NCBI RefSeq assembly: GCF_026239695.1
Contig: NZ_JAPIVS010000007.1
Coordinates: 62,001 to 126,000, forward strand
Length of the DNA: 64,000 bases
Reading direction: 5' to 3'
DNA from: Pedobacter sp. MC2016-15
GTDB lineage: Bacteria > Bacteroidota > Bacteroidia > Sphingobacteriales > Sphingobacteriaceae
The notes below the pieces were generated by a model. That model did not search any database. It saw only the letters and a list, made by a program, of their open reading frames with translations, and was not told where the DNA came from. Below, piece after piece: positions 19,676-29,600 of this stretch. Every line of letters begins with the position of its first letter. The first letter of the stretch is position 1. Made by a program: the position numbers and the translations under genes.

Positions 19676-19879
19676 ATGTTGAATACAACAATATTAGCTG
19701 CCTTGGGCACACCAGAAATCCTTATTATTTTAGCGGTTGTTCTATTGCTTTTTGGCGGTAAAAAAATTCCTGAACTCATGCGCGGACTTGGTAGAGGCGT
19801 AAAAGAATTCAAAGACGGTAAAGACGGCGCGGATGATTCAGTTGAATCAAACCACACCAATACCCATAAACCTTTGTAG
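19676..19879 (+). CDS. tatA: Sec-independent protein translocase TatA
   Basis: A 67-residue protein with the complete TatA layout: one membrane helix ([25 protein letters not shown]), the FGGKKIPEL hinge, an amphipathic helix ([13 protein letters not shown]) and a short acidic tail. It forms the pore-like assembly for folded twin-arginine substrates at the inner membrane. Immediately downstream of a longer TatA-like gene with which it shares the helix and hinge, so the pair looks like a tandem duplication. Confidence 0.93.
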   Translation: MLNTTILAALGTPEILIILAVVLLLFGGKKIPELMRGLGRGVKEFKDGKDGADDSVESNHTNTHKPL

Positions 19880-19922
19880 GTTTAATTTTTGAATTGCTAA
19901 CCCTTTAATTGCCGCTTACAGT

Positions 19923-21353
19923 TTGAAGAAGTATACATCTTTATCAGAGATACAAGCATTGATTGATCAAAAAAAGCTTGTTCTTCCTGATCTGCTTGAC
20001 CACTATTTTACACAGATAGAAAATCATATAAACCTCAATGCATTCAACGAGGTTTTTTTTGACTCTGCAAAAAAACAAGCGCAGGAAGTGCAGCAAAAGG
20101 TCAATAATGGCACTGCGGGGAAACTTGCAGGGATGGTCATTGGTATCAAGGATAATATACTTTACAAGGATCACGCTACTACCGCTTCTTCAAAGATGCT
20201 GGAGGGTTTTGTGTCTCCTTACTCGTCGACCGTTGTGGAGCGGCTGATTGCTGAAGACGCCATCATCATTGGCAGGTTAAACTGTGATGAATTTGCGATG
20301 GGCGGTTCAAACGAAACCTCTTATTACGGACCGGTACGCAATGCTGCGAATACAGAGATGGTAGCCGGTGGCTCATCCGGTGGTTCTGCGGTTGCAGTAC
20401 AGGCTGATCTTTGTCTTTCTGCCCTTGGTACCGATACCGGTGGTTCGGTGAGACAACCCGCTGCTTTTTGCGGATGTTTTGGCTTTAAGCCTACTTACGG
20501 ACGTATTTCGCGCTATGGCGTAATTGCTTATGCTTCTTCCTTTGATCAGGTAGGTACGCTGACCTCGTCGGTCACTGATGCAGCCCTGCTGATGGAAGTG
20601 CTCGCCGGCGCTGATGCATACGATAGTACCGTATCGACTTTGCCGGTTCCTGCTTACACTGCGAAGCTGGATGATCAGGGTAAAAAGAAAATTGCAGTGC
20701 TGAAAGAAACACTGGAAAGCGAGGGACTTGATCCTGATATCAAATCTTCCATTCTTGCCGCGATTGAAGAATTCAAAGCTCAGGGACACACGGTAGACTA
20801 TGTATCGTTTGATCTGCTGGAGTACCTGGTGCCTGCCTATTATGTATTAACAGCTGCTGAAGCCTCTTCTAACCTTTCCAGGTATGATGGGGTACATTAC
20901 GGATACCGCAACCTGCAGGCAGAAAACCTGAACAACTTATACAAAAAATCGCGTGCCGAAGGCTTTGGGGATGAAGTAAAAAGAAGGATCATGCTGGGTA
21001 CTTTTGTACTGAGTGCAGGATACTATGATGCTTACTACCAGAAAGCCCAGCGTGTAAGAAGGATGATCAGAGATAAAGTTGAAGAGCTTTTTCAAAGCTA
21101 CGATGTGCTCTTAAGTCCTGTTGCACCAACTCCGGCCTTTAAAATCGGGGACAATATCCAGGACCCGCTGGTGATGTATCTTGCTGATATATACACTGTA
21201 CTGGCCTCTCTGAGTGGTATTCCTGCAATTGCAGTACCTCTGGGCAATAATTCATCAGGTTTACCGTTAAGCTTACAGTTAATGGCAAAACATTTTGAGG
21301 AAGATGTTTTACTTTCTATAGCAAAGAGTTTTAGCACCCCTAAGCGCTTATGA
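19923..21353 (+). CDS. gatA: Aspartyl/glutamyl-tRNA amidotransferase subunit A
   Basis: Amidase subunit of GatCAB, which converts Glu-tRNA(Gln) or Asp-tRNA(Asn) to the amide form with ammonia from glutamine. The 476-residue sequence has the amidase triad: Lys76 in GIKDN, Ser151 in GGSSGGSAVAV and Ser175 in GTDTGGSVRQPAAFCG. The start is TTG at 19923 (KKYTSLSEIQ follows, the family's N-terminus); no in-frame ATG lies upstream before a stop. gatB and gatC are not in this window. It overlaps the next gene by 4 bp (ATGA). Confidence 0.95.
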   Translation: MKKYTSLSEIQALIDQKKLVLPDLLDHYFTQIENHINLNAFNEVFFDSAKKQAQEVQQKVNNGTAGKLAGMVIGIKDNILYKDHATTASSKMLEGFVSPYSSTVVERLIAEDAIIIGRLNCDEFAMGGSNETSYYGPVRNAANTEMVAGGSSGGSAVAVQADLCLSALGTDTGGSVRQPAAFCGCFGFKPTYGRISRYGVIAYASSFDQVGTLTSSVTDAALLMEVLAGADAYDSTVSTLPVPAYTAKLDDQGKKKIAVLKETLESEGLDPDIKSSILAAIEEFKAQGHTVDYVSFDLLEYLVPAYYVLTAAEASSNLSRYDGVHYGYRNLQAENLNNLYKKSRAEGFGDEVKRRIMLGTFVLSAGYYDAYYQKAQRVRRMIRDKVEELFQSYDVLLSPVAPTPAFKIGDNIQDPLVMYLADIYTVLASLSGIPAIAVPLGNNSSGLPLSLQLMAKHFEEDVLLSIAKSFSTPKRL

Positions 21354-22672
21354 TAAGAAATGTACTTGTAGTAATGTTCTCTGTACTCGTTGGTTTAACT
21401 GCTGCAGCACAGGAAAAAATAAACAAGCTGGATTCCATCTCCCCGATCAGCTTTCTTTCAACGACCTATACAGGTGACACCACCGCGGTACCAGCGGTTC
21501 TTGAAAATCCATTATTCTACAATTACAATTTCACTTACAAAAAACGTCTGGATTCCATTCAAAGGGAAATTCCGCTGACCTATAACGAATCTGTACAACG
21601 CTATATTGATGTTTATGCCGGCCGGAAAGAGATGATGGGTAAGATGCTGGGGCTTTCAGAATATTATTTCCCGATTTTTGAAAATGCGCTTAAAGCTTTT
21701 AGTGTGCCTGCTGAACTCAAATATCTGCCGATCATAGAATCTTCAATGAACTCTCACGCGATTTCGAGAGTAGGTGCTACGGGTTTATGGCAGTTTATGT
21801 TTACTACCGCTAAAGGCTACGGTCTGAACATGGATAATTATGTGGATGAGCGTAAAGATCCGATCCAGGCGAGTTATGCCGCTGCAAAATATTTTAAAGA
21901 TGCTTATGCAGAGCTGGGCGACTGGCTGCTGGCGATAGCTGCCTACAACTGCGGAACGGGTAACGTAAACCGTGCCATTGCAAAAGCTAACTCAAGGGAT
22001 TTCTGGGCGATCAGACCATTCCTGCCGATGGAAACAAGAAATTATGTACCTGCATTCATCGCGGCGATCTATGTGATGAACTGTCCTGATAAACACCAGA
22101 TTCTGGCACAGAAGTCGCTTTTTGCGATCAAAACTGATACTATCCAGGTGAACCGTTACGTATCCCTGACTGAGCTTGCAGAAGCGATGTCTATGGATGA
22201 AACAGATCTTTGTACTCTGAACCCTTCTTACAAGAAAAAGATTGTGAATGGATCTGCAGACTTACCAAAAAGGATCATCATGCCAAAGGTCAGTCTGGCG
22301 AGTTATGCCAACATCTATGAAGTATTGAATGACCATACTCTGGCGGCCAGTCCTCAAATCATTCTGGCATCCAATGACGACAGGAGAATTCAAAAGAAGC
22401 GCAGGGAGCCGGTGACTGAGAAACCTGCTTTAAAATACCACAAGGTAAGCGCAGGACAAAACCTGACTACCATTGCCGATCAGTTCGGGGTAGAAGTACA
22501 GGATATCAAAGTATGGAATAAACTAAAAGGGAATAACATTGTTCCCGGACAGAAATTAATCATATCCAAAGACGGTGCTGCCGCCGGGCACACTGAAGCG
22601 CGTACAACCAAAAAATACATTTCTTACAGGGAACGCTCAAATGGAGTTTCCAAGTCCTCAGGAAGGCTTTAA
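21350..22672 (+). CDS. mltD: MltD-like lytic transglycosylase with LysM domain
   Basis: A 440-residue exported enzyme that cleaves peptidoglycan glycan strands with anhydro-muramic ends. Signal peptide (residues 1-20, cut near TAAAQ), SLT domain (about 105-260) with catalytic Glu130 in IIESSMNSHAISRVGATGLWQFM and the later IAAYNCGTGNVNRAI, then a C-terminal LysM repeat (KVSAGQNLTTIADQFGV...VPGQKLII) for glycan binding. A single LysM is visible; E. coli MltD has two. The 3' end carries a basic tail. Confidence 0.92.
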   Translation: MIRNVLVVMFSVLVGLTAAAQEKINKLDSISPISFLSTTYTGDTTAVPAVLENPLFYNYNFTYKKRLDSIQREIPLTYNESVQRYIDVYAGRKEMMGKMLGLSEYYFPIFENALKAFSVPAELKYLPIIESSMNSHAISRVGATGLWQFMFTTAKGYGLNMDNYVDERKDPIQASYAAAKYFKDAYAELGDWLLAIAAYNCGTGNVNRAIAKANSRDFWAIRPFLPMETRNYVPAFIAAIYVMNCPDKHQILAQKSLFAIKTDTIQVNRYVSLTELAEAMSMDETDLCTLNPSYKKKIVNGSADLPKRIIMPKVSLASYANIYEVLNDHTLAASPQIILASNDDRRIQKKRREPVTEKPALKYHKVSAGQNLTTIADQFGVEVQDIKVWNKLKGNNIVPGQKLIISKDGAAAGHTEARTTKKYISYRERSNGVSKSSGRL

Positions 22673-23014
22673 AGGCCCTCATTCTTTTTGTTCATTCCTG
22701 ATACAGTCTTCTTATTGCTCAAATATTATCTGATATTCGTATATTCTTCGCATGAATTATGTGGGGAGAAAATTTGTGTAGGTAAATTTAATACACAATA
22801 AAGAATTTAATAATATTTCTCTATTAACTTTGGCTCAAAAAACAGCAATATGTGATCATGTAGACCTGAAATCCATCTCTTTATTAAACGCTCCTTTAGT
22901 AAAAGTTTAGATTAACGAAAAGCTCAGAGTAATCAAGGTGTTGCAAATCATTATCAATGGTAGATTCCTTTTAGTAGCTTTAACACATTGATTTTAGCGA
23001 AAAAATAGAAAAAT
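22673..23014. other. 342-bp intergenic region before ruvA
   Basis: No ORF of note. It contains TAACTTTG (22825-22832), an exact TAnnTTTG -7 box, but no TTG at the right distance upstream, so a promoter for ruvA is only possible. A second TAnnTTTA match occurs near 22980. I see no hairpin strong enough for a terminator after the transglycosylase gene. Confidence 0.6.
22825..22832 (+). promoter_or_regulatory. Possible -7 element upstream of ruvA
   Basis: TAACTTTG matches TAnnTTTG exactly but no matching -33 is present, and the distance to the ruvA ATG (about 180 bp) is long. Confidence 0.25.
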
Positions 23015-23599
23015 ATGTACGATTATATTGATGGCAGGCTGACGTTTAAATGTCCTGCTTATGTTGTGGTTGAAGCTGGTGGTATAGGATATCATATCAA
23101 CATATCACTGAATACCTACAGTGCACTGGGAGCTGGTGAGCGTTGCAAGATGTATGTTTGGCTCCATGTAAAAGAGGACGCACACACGCTTTATGGATTT
23201 ATCGATGAAGGAGAACGACGGTTGTTCCTGCACCTGATCTCGGTGTCGGGCATCGGGCCAAATACCGGCAGGATGATGCTCTCATCGATTACCCCGGCAG
23301 AGATTCAGACTGCCATTGTCAATGCAGACTTACCACTGATCCAGCGGATCAAGGGTATTGGTGCGAAATCCGCACAGCGCTTAGTATTAGAACTTCAGGA
23401 TAAACTGAAAAAAGAAGGTACGGGATCTCTGATCGCGGCCCCGCTGAGCAATACAACGAGGGAAGAATCATTATCTGCCCTGATGATGCTGGGCTTTGCA
23501 AAATTACCGGCAGAAAAAGCCATCGATAGCGCCATTAAAAATGGTGGAATGGACCTGACTGTTGAACAAATGATAAAAATAGCTTTAAAGAATTTATAA
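23015..23599 (+). CDS. ruvA: Holliday junction branch migration protein RuvA
   Basis: DNA-binding subunit of RuvAB that grips the four-way junction in recombination and repair. The 194-residue protein has the N-terminal OB fold (YDYIDGRLTFKCPAYVVVEAGGIGYHI), two helix-hairpin-helix motifs (SVSGIGPNTG and IKGIGAKSAQRLVLEL) and the C-terminal RuvB-binding domain (REESLSALMMLGF). No ruvB or ruvC is adjacent. sprA starts 27 bp or 33 bp downstream, an order I recall from other Bacteroidota. Confidence 0.96.
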   Translation: MYDYIDGRLTFKCPAYVVVEAGGIGYHINISLNTYSALGAGERCKMYVWLHVKEDAHTLYGFIDEGERRLFLHLISVSGIGPNTGRMMLSSITPAEIQTAIVNADLPLIQRIKGIGAKSAQRLVLELQDKLKKEGTGSLIAAPLSNTTREESLSALMMLGFAKLPAEKAIDSAIKNGGMDLTVEQMIKIALKNL

Positions 23600-23626
23600 G
23601 ACCAAATAGCCTGTACCTATATTTTT

Positions 23627-26600
23627 TTGCCTTTGAGAAACACTTTTACGTTGCTGATCTTCCTGGTTCTTTCATTCTGCGGCATTCATGTTTTTGCCCA
23701 GGTGAGACGCGTAGTTCCCTCCAGGGACACTACCAGGAATACTTTTGGCCTAAGGGAAAAGCAAAGACTGGGTATCAGGCAACCTTTTAATTCATTTGCG
23801 CCGCTTCCTGATAACATGACAAGGGAGGTGGAGTACGATGCGCTGAACAAAAGGTATATCATCAGGGAAAGAGTGGGAGGAAGGATGCTCGGTCTGCCGC
23901 AGTATCTGACCATCGATCAGTACCAGCGCCTGGTGAACAGCGAAATCAAACGCAATAACTGGCGTGAAATTTCCAATTCAGAAGTTGATGAGATCAGGAA
24001 TACGGGGGTGATCCCGAGTCTGACCATTGAAAACAGATCTTTTGCCCGTTTATTTGGTGGCAACCAGATCAATATCCAGCCGAGGGGGGAGGCAGAGCTC
24101 ACATTTCTGGGCAGAGTAAACAAAAATGAGAATCCCCTCTTTAATGAGCGGCAGCGCAAGCAGAGCAATTTCGATTTTAACCAGCGTATCCAGATGGATG
24201 TGGTGGGTAATATCGGAACGAAGCTGAAGCTGAACATGAACTACAACACCGAAGCCCAGTTCGACTTTGAAAACCAGATTAAACTGGACTACACGGGGGG
24301 CGAGGATGACATCATCAAAAAAATTGAAGCGGGTAACGTAAGTATGCCGCTGAGCACTGCCCTCATCCCCGGAACGCAGGCGCTATTCGGAATCAAAACC
24401 CAGCTCCAGTTTGGGAAACTGAATGTGACCTCGGTTTTCTCGCAGCAGAAATCGCAGTCGCGCGAACTCAAAATCACCAATGGTGCCCAGCAGAATGAAT
24501 TCAGGCTTGGTGCCGATAACTATGAGGCCAACAAACATTATTTCCTCGCCAAATATTTCAGGGATACCTACAACAGATCCCTGGCTACTCCACCTACGGT
24601 TTTATCCGGAATCAACATCACGAAAATAGAAGTCTGGATAACCAATAAAACTGGAAACACCCAGGACTCAAGGGACGTACTGGGGCTGATTGACCTGGGA
24701 GAAAACCAGCCATTTAATACGGGACAGATTGTAGGTGGGGCGGGTTTCTCAGTAGTGCCATCCGGATATTTACTGCAGGGCAGCCGGCAATCCAACGACC
24801 TGCTGACCAAACTGCCCGCGGGAGCACGGCAGACGAACTCCAATGATATCATTTCTTTCTTCCAGGCAAATGGAGGAACTGATAACTTCGGAAAGATGAC
24901 CTATGCCCGGAAGCTGTCAGACAGGGAATATACCTTACATACCCAACTGGGTTATATCTCGCTGAACAATCCTTTAAATGCAGATGAGATTCTGGCTGTA
25001 GCTTTCAGGTATACCTTTAACGGCGTGGAATATCAGGTGGGGGAGTTCTCTACCGATGTGAGTTTTGATCAGGCTTCGCCAAAAGTGCTGTATGCGAAGT
25101 TGCTGAAGAACGAGACGCTGAAGACCAATCTGCCTACCTGGGACCTGATGATGAAAAATATTTACTCCATCGGGGGATACCAGATCAGTCCGCAGAACTT
25201 CAGACTGGATGTATTGCGTCTGGATAATGAATCGGGTATTGAAAAACCGGTGATGTCTGAAGGGATCAACACCGCGAATAAACTCTGGATTAACCTGACG
25301 GGACTGGACAGGTTAAACCAGCAGAATGAACGCAAGCCTGACGGGGCTTTCGACTTTGCGGCGGAAGATAAACCTTTCGCCAGTACGGCCAGTTCAGGTA
25401 CACAGACCTCAGCAGGAAATATGAATGTGCCGGGAAACTTTGGTGCGGGTACAACGAGTAATGGCCTTTCTTCATTCATCACGAATACCAGTGCGGGCTA
25501 TGTGACGATTGATCCCCTTAACGGCAGGGTGATCTTTCCGGTGGTGGAGCCTTTTGGTAAAGACCTGGCCTCACAGTTTAATCCCGGGGAGCAGAACCTG
25601 ATCGACAAATATACTTTTCCGGCCCTCTATGACTCTACCAAGGTGGTTGCACAGCAGCTGTTTACCAAACAAAACAGGTTTATCATCAGAGGAGCATTTC
25701 AGTCGGAAGTAGCTTCAGAATTTAGTCTGAACTCTATCAATGTACCCGAAGGCTCTGTAAAAGTATTTTCCGGAACAATTCCTTTACAGGAAGGTGTGGA
25801 TTTTACAGTGGATTACCAGGGCGGACGTGTAAAGATCATCAATGCGGGCTTACTGATCTCCGGTCAGCCGATCAGGATTACAACGGAGAACAGTGAGCTG
25901 TTTGGTTTACAGCAGCGCTCACTCTTTGGGACCCGTCTGGATTACCGCGTGAACAATAAGCTGAATCTTGGAGGTACCTACCTGAACCTGACGGAGAAGC
26001 CGCTGACGCCAAAGGTTAACCTGGGCGAGGAGCCGATCAGCAACACCATCTACGGGCTGGACCTGAACTACAGTTCTTCCTCCAGGTTTCTGACGAAGAT
26101 GGTGGACCGCCTACCGTTCATCTCTACAAAAGCGCCTTCGAAGATCAGCTTCTCGGCAGAATTTGCGCAGCTGGTGCCGGGGCATCCGGGGGCATTGAAC
26201 AGCGCCGGAGATAAGGGTGGGGTGAGTTATCTGGATGACTTTGAAGCTACGCGCTCGGTGATTGATCTGAAAAGTGCGATCGCCTGGCAGTTGTCGGCCA
26301 CGCCACAGCTTTTCCAGGAATCACAGCTGATAGATAATCTTGCCTATGGCTACAACCGGGCGAAGATGGCCTTTTACAACATCGACCCTACATTTTATAA
26401 CAGCGCCGGAACGAACCTTCCGGCCAGCATCAGAAACAACAGGGCGGAGCTGTCCAACCACCTGGTGCGGGAGGTCATTGAGCAGGAGGTTTTTCCATTT
26501 AAGGAAACGCCTACAGGACAAAACGTATCGCTGCCTACATTGAACGTTGCCTTTTATCCCACAAAGAGGGGACCGTACAACTACGCTACTACCGGATTTA

Positions 26601-29600
26601 GTCCAACGGGCGACCTGCAAAACCCGAGATCGCGCTGGGGAGGTATCTTCAGAAAGATTGAGACGAACGACTTCCAGGCGCTGAATATCGAATACATAGA
26701 ACTCTGGGTGATGGATCCGAATATCTATAAACCGAATTCTCTGGGAGGGGATGTATATTTCAACATCGGGAACCTTTCTGAAGATATCCTGAAGGACGGC
26801 AGGAAATCGCTGGAGAACGGGCTTCCTGCAGACGGGGATCCTTCGAAATATGATGAAACCAACTGGGGCCGCGTATCTAAACTGCAGCCGGTGATCCAGG
26901 CTTTTGATAACGACCCCGCTGCACGCCGTGCTCAGGATGTGGGTTTGGACGGTTTGTCCAGCAATGATGAAAAGGTGAAATTTGCCGCGCAGATCTCGCA
27001 GATCAAAGCACAGCTGAACCCTTCGGCAGCAGCAGAAATTGACAACGACCCAAGTTCTGATAACTATACCTTCTACCGCGGCCCTGCCCTGGATCAGGCA
27101 AATGCCGGAATTCTGAAGCGCTATGAAAATTACAACGGCCCTGAGGGAAACTCGAAAACCTCGCAGCAATCGCAGGAGGAGCTGGGCATAGACAACTCGG
27201 CCTCTACCTCATTACCTGATGCGGAGGATGTGAACAGGGATAACAACATGACGCAGAGTGATGAGTATTTTCAGTACAAAGTGTCGATGCGCAAGGGCGA
27301 TCTGGAAGTGGGCAAAAACTACGTGACCGACGCCGTAACTTCGCAGGTGAAGCTGGCGAACGGGCAGACACAGCCGGTTACCTGGTACCAGATCCGCATC
27401 CCTCTGGCAGATTATGAACAAAAGGTTGGGAATATCCAGGACTTTAAATCTATCCGTTTCTTTAGGATGTTCCTGACGAATTTTGCGGATACTACGGTGC
27501 TGAGGTTTGCAAAGATACAGCTGGTACGTGGGGATTGGAGACAGTACAATTCGCTGAATGAAAGTTCACAGATCATCACCGATCCGGCATTGAATACGGT
27601 GACGGCAGATAACTCGACGATTGAGCTGACTACCGTCAACATTGAAGAGAACGGAAAGCGCTCGCCTATCCCGTATGTGATCCCTCCGGGAATTATCAGG
27701 GAGCTGGACTATAATAACTACAGAACGGATACAAAACTCAACGAGCAGTCGCTCGCTTTCACGATACGCAACCTGCGCGATGGTTATGGCAGGGCGACTT
27801 TTAAAACTACGCTGAGTGATTTCAGATCGTACAAACGTCTGAAAATGTTTGTGCATCTTGAAGCGCTGGGCAATACAGTGATTAACAATGGCGATCTGCA
27901 TGCATTTATCAGGGTTGGAGCGGATAATCAGGATAACTACTATGAGTATTCACAGCCGATGACGGTGACGCCACCAAACACCAGTAACCCGGATGCGATC
28001 TGGCCGGATGCCAACGTGATGGATATTGAGCTGAAGCTGTTCCAGGATGCCAAGCTGGCACGGAACAGGGCCAGGGATGTGAATGGAGCCTTATGGGATA
28101 TCAGTAAACCATTTACCTATGTAGTAGAGGGCAACAGGACCATCACGATCAAGGGGCAACCTGACATGGGCCAGGTGAAGGTGTATATGCTGGGGGTAAG
28201 AAACCCGCTGAAGAATGCGGCCATTCCGGGAGCTGATGACGGGCTGGAGAAAAGTGCGCAGCTCTGGTTTAATGAATTGAGGCTTACAGAATTTGATGAA
28301 CGCGGGGGATGGGCGGCAGCGGCAAGGATGAACGCGCAGCTGGCAGATTTTGCAGAGGTAAATGTATCGGGAAGTAAAACGACGATCGGCTTTGGCTCAC
28401 TGGACAGCCGCGTGAGTGAACGTAACAGGGATGACAATGTATTTTTTGATATCTCTTCAAATATTCAGCTGGGCAAGTTCTTCCCGCAGAAGTCGGGTTT
28501 GAAGGTGCCGATGTTTGTGAGTTACTCTAACCAGGTGAGCACGCCGCAGTATGATCCGAAGATGCCGGATATTGAACTGAAAAGGGCTGTAGCGACAGCC
28601 ACCAGGGAGGAGAAAAAGGAAATCCTGGACTACTCTCAGGATGTAACAACACGCAACAGTATCAACTTTACGAATGTACATAAGGAACGTACCGACCCTT
28701 CGAGGAAACCGCAGGTGTGGGATGTGGAGAACCTTAGTGCCAGTTACTCCTTTACGAAATTCCTGCACCATGATTTTATCAACCAGAATACGGTGCAGAA
28801 AACTACGTTTGCATCGCTGGCATACAATTACTCCGGACAATCGAAGAACTATCGTCCATTTGACAAGATCATCAAAAACAATACGCTGGCGTTGTTGCGG
28901 GATGTGAACTTCAGTCTGCTGCCAAGTGCGATCAATTTCAGGATTGATGTAAACCGCTTTTACTCGGAGAACAGTTTGCGGAACAATGATCCTACCAACA
29001 GTATCCCGATCAATACCACCTATAATAAGAACTTCCTGATCACGCGGGTATATGCGATTTCCTGGAACCTGACGAAGTCGATGACTATAGATTTTGACGC
29101 AACGAACTATTCCATCATCGATGAACCGGAAGGCAGGATCAACGGCCTGAAAAGGGATACCGTATGGCAGAACCTGAAAAGCCTGGGCCGTACCACTGAT
29201 TACAGTCATAACCTGAACATCACTTATACGCTGCCGCTAAACAAGATCCCGGGAATGGACTGGGTAAATGTGGCTACCCGTTACGGAACAAACTTTAACT
29301 GGCAGACAGAGCCTTTGTCGACACTGAACGACCCGAATATTAATCTCGGAAATACGATTCAGAACTCGAGGACGATCCAGCTGAACCCTACGCTGAACTT
29401 CAACGGGCTGTACAATAAGTTTGGGGCACTGCGCAACATGAAGGATGGTGATGGCAGCGGATTTTCAGGGGTGATGGCCAACCTGCTGACCAGCATTAAA
29501 AACATTAACGCGGCGTACACACAAACCAAAGGGATCTTCCTGCCGGGCTACCTCCCGAGAACAAGTTATTTTGGTATCGATGATCTCACGGGTGCCCCCG

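Noticed and set aside
26321-29209. Long minus-strand open frames of 250-282 codons inside sprA
   Set aside because: They lie within a well-supported 7.2-kb plus-strand gene, show Arg/His/Val-rich shadow composition and no start or promoter signal.
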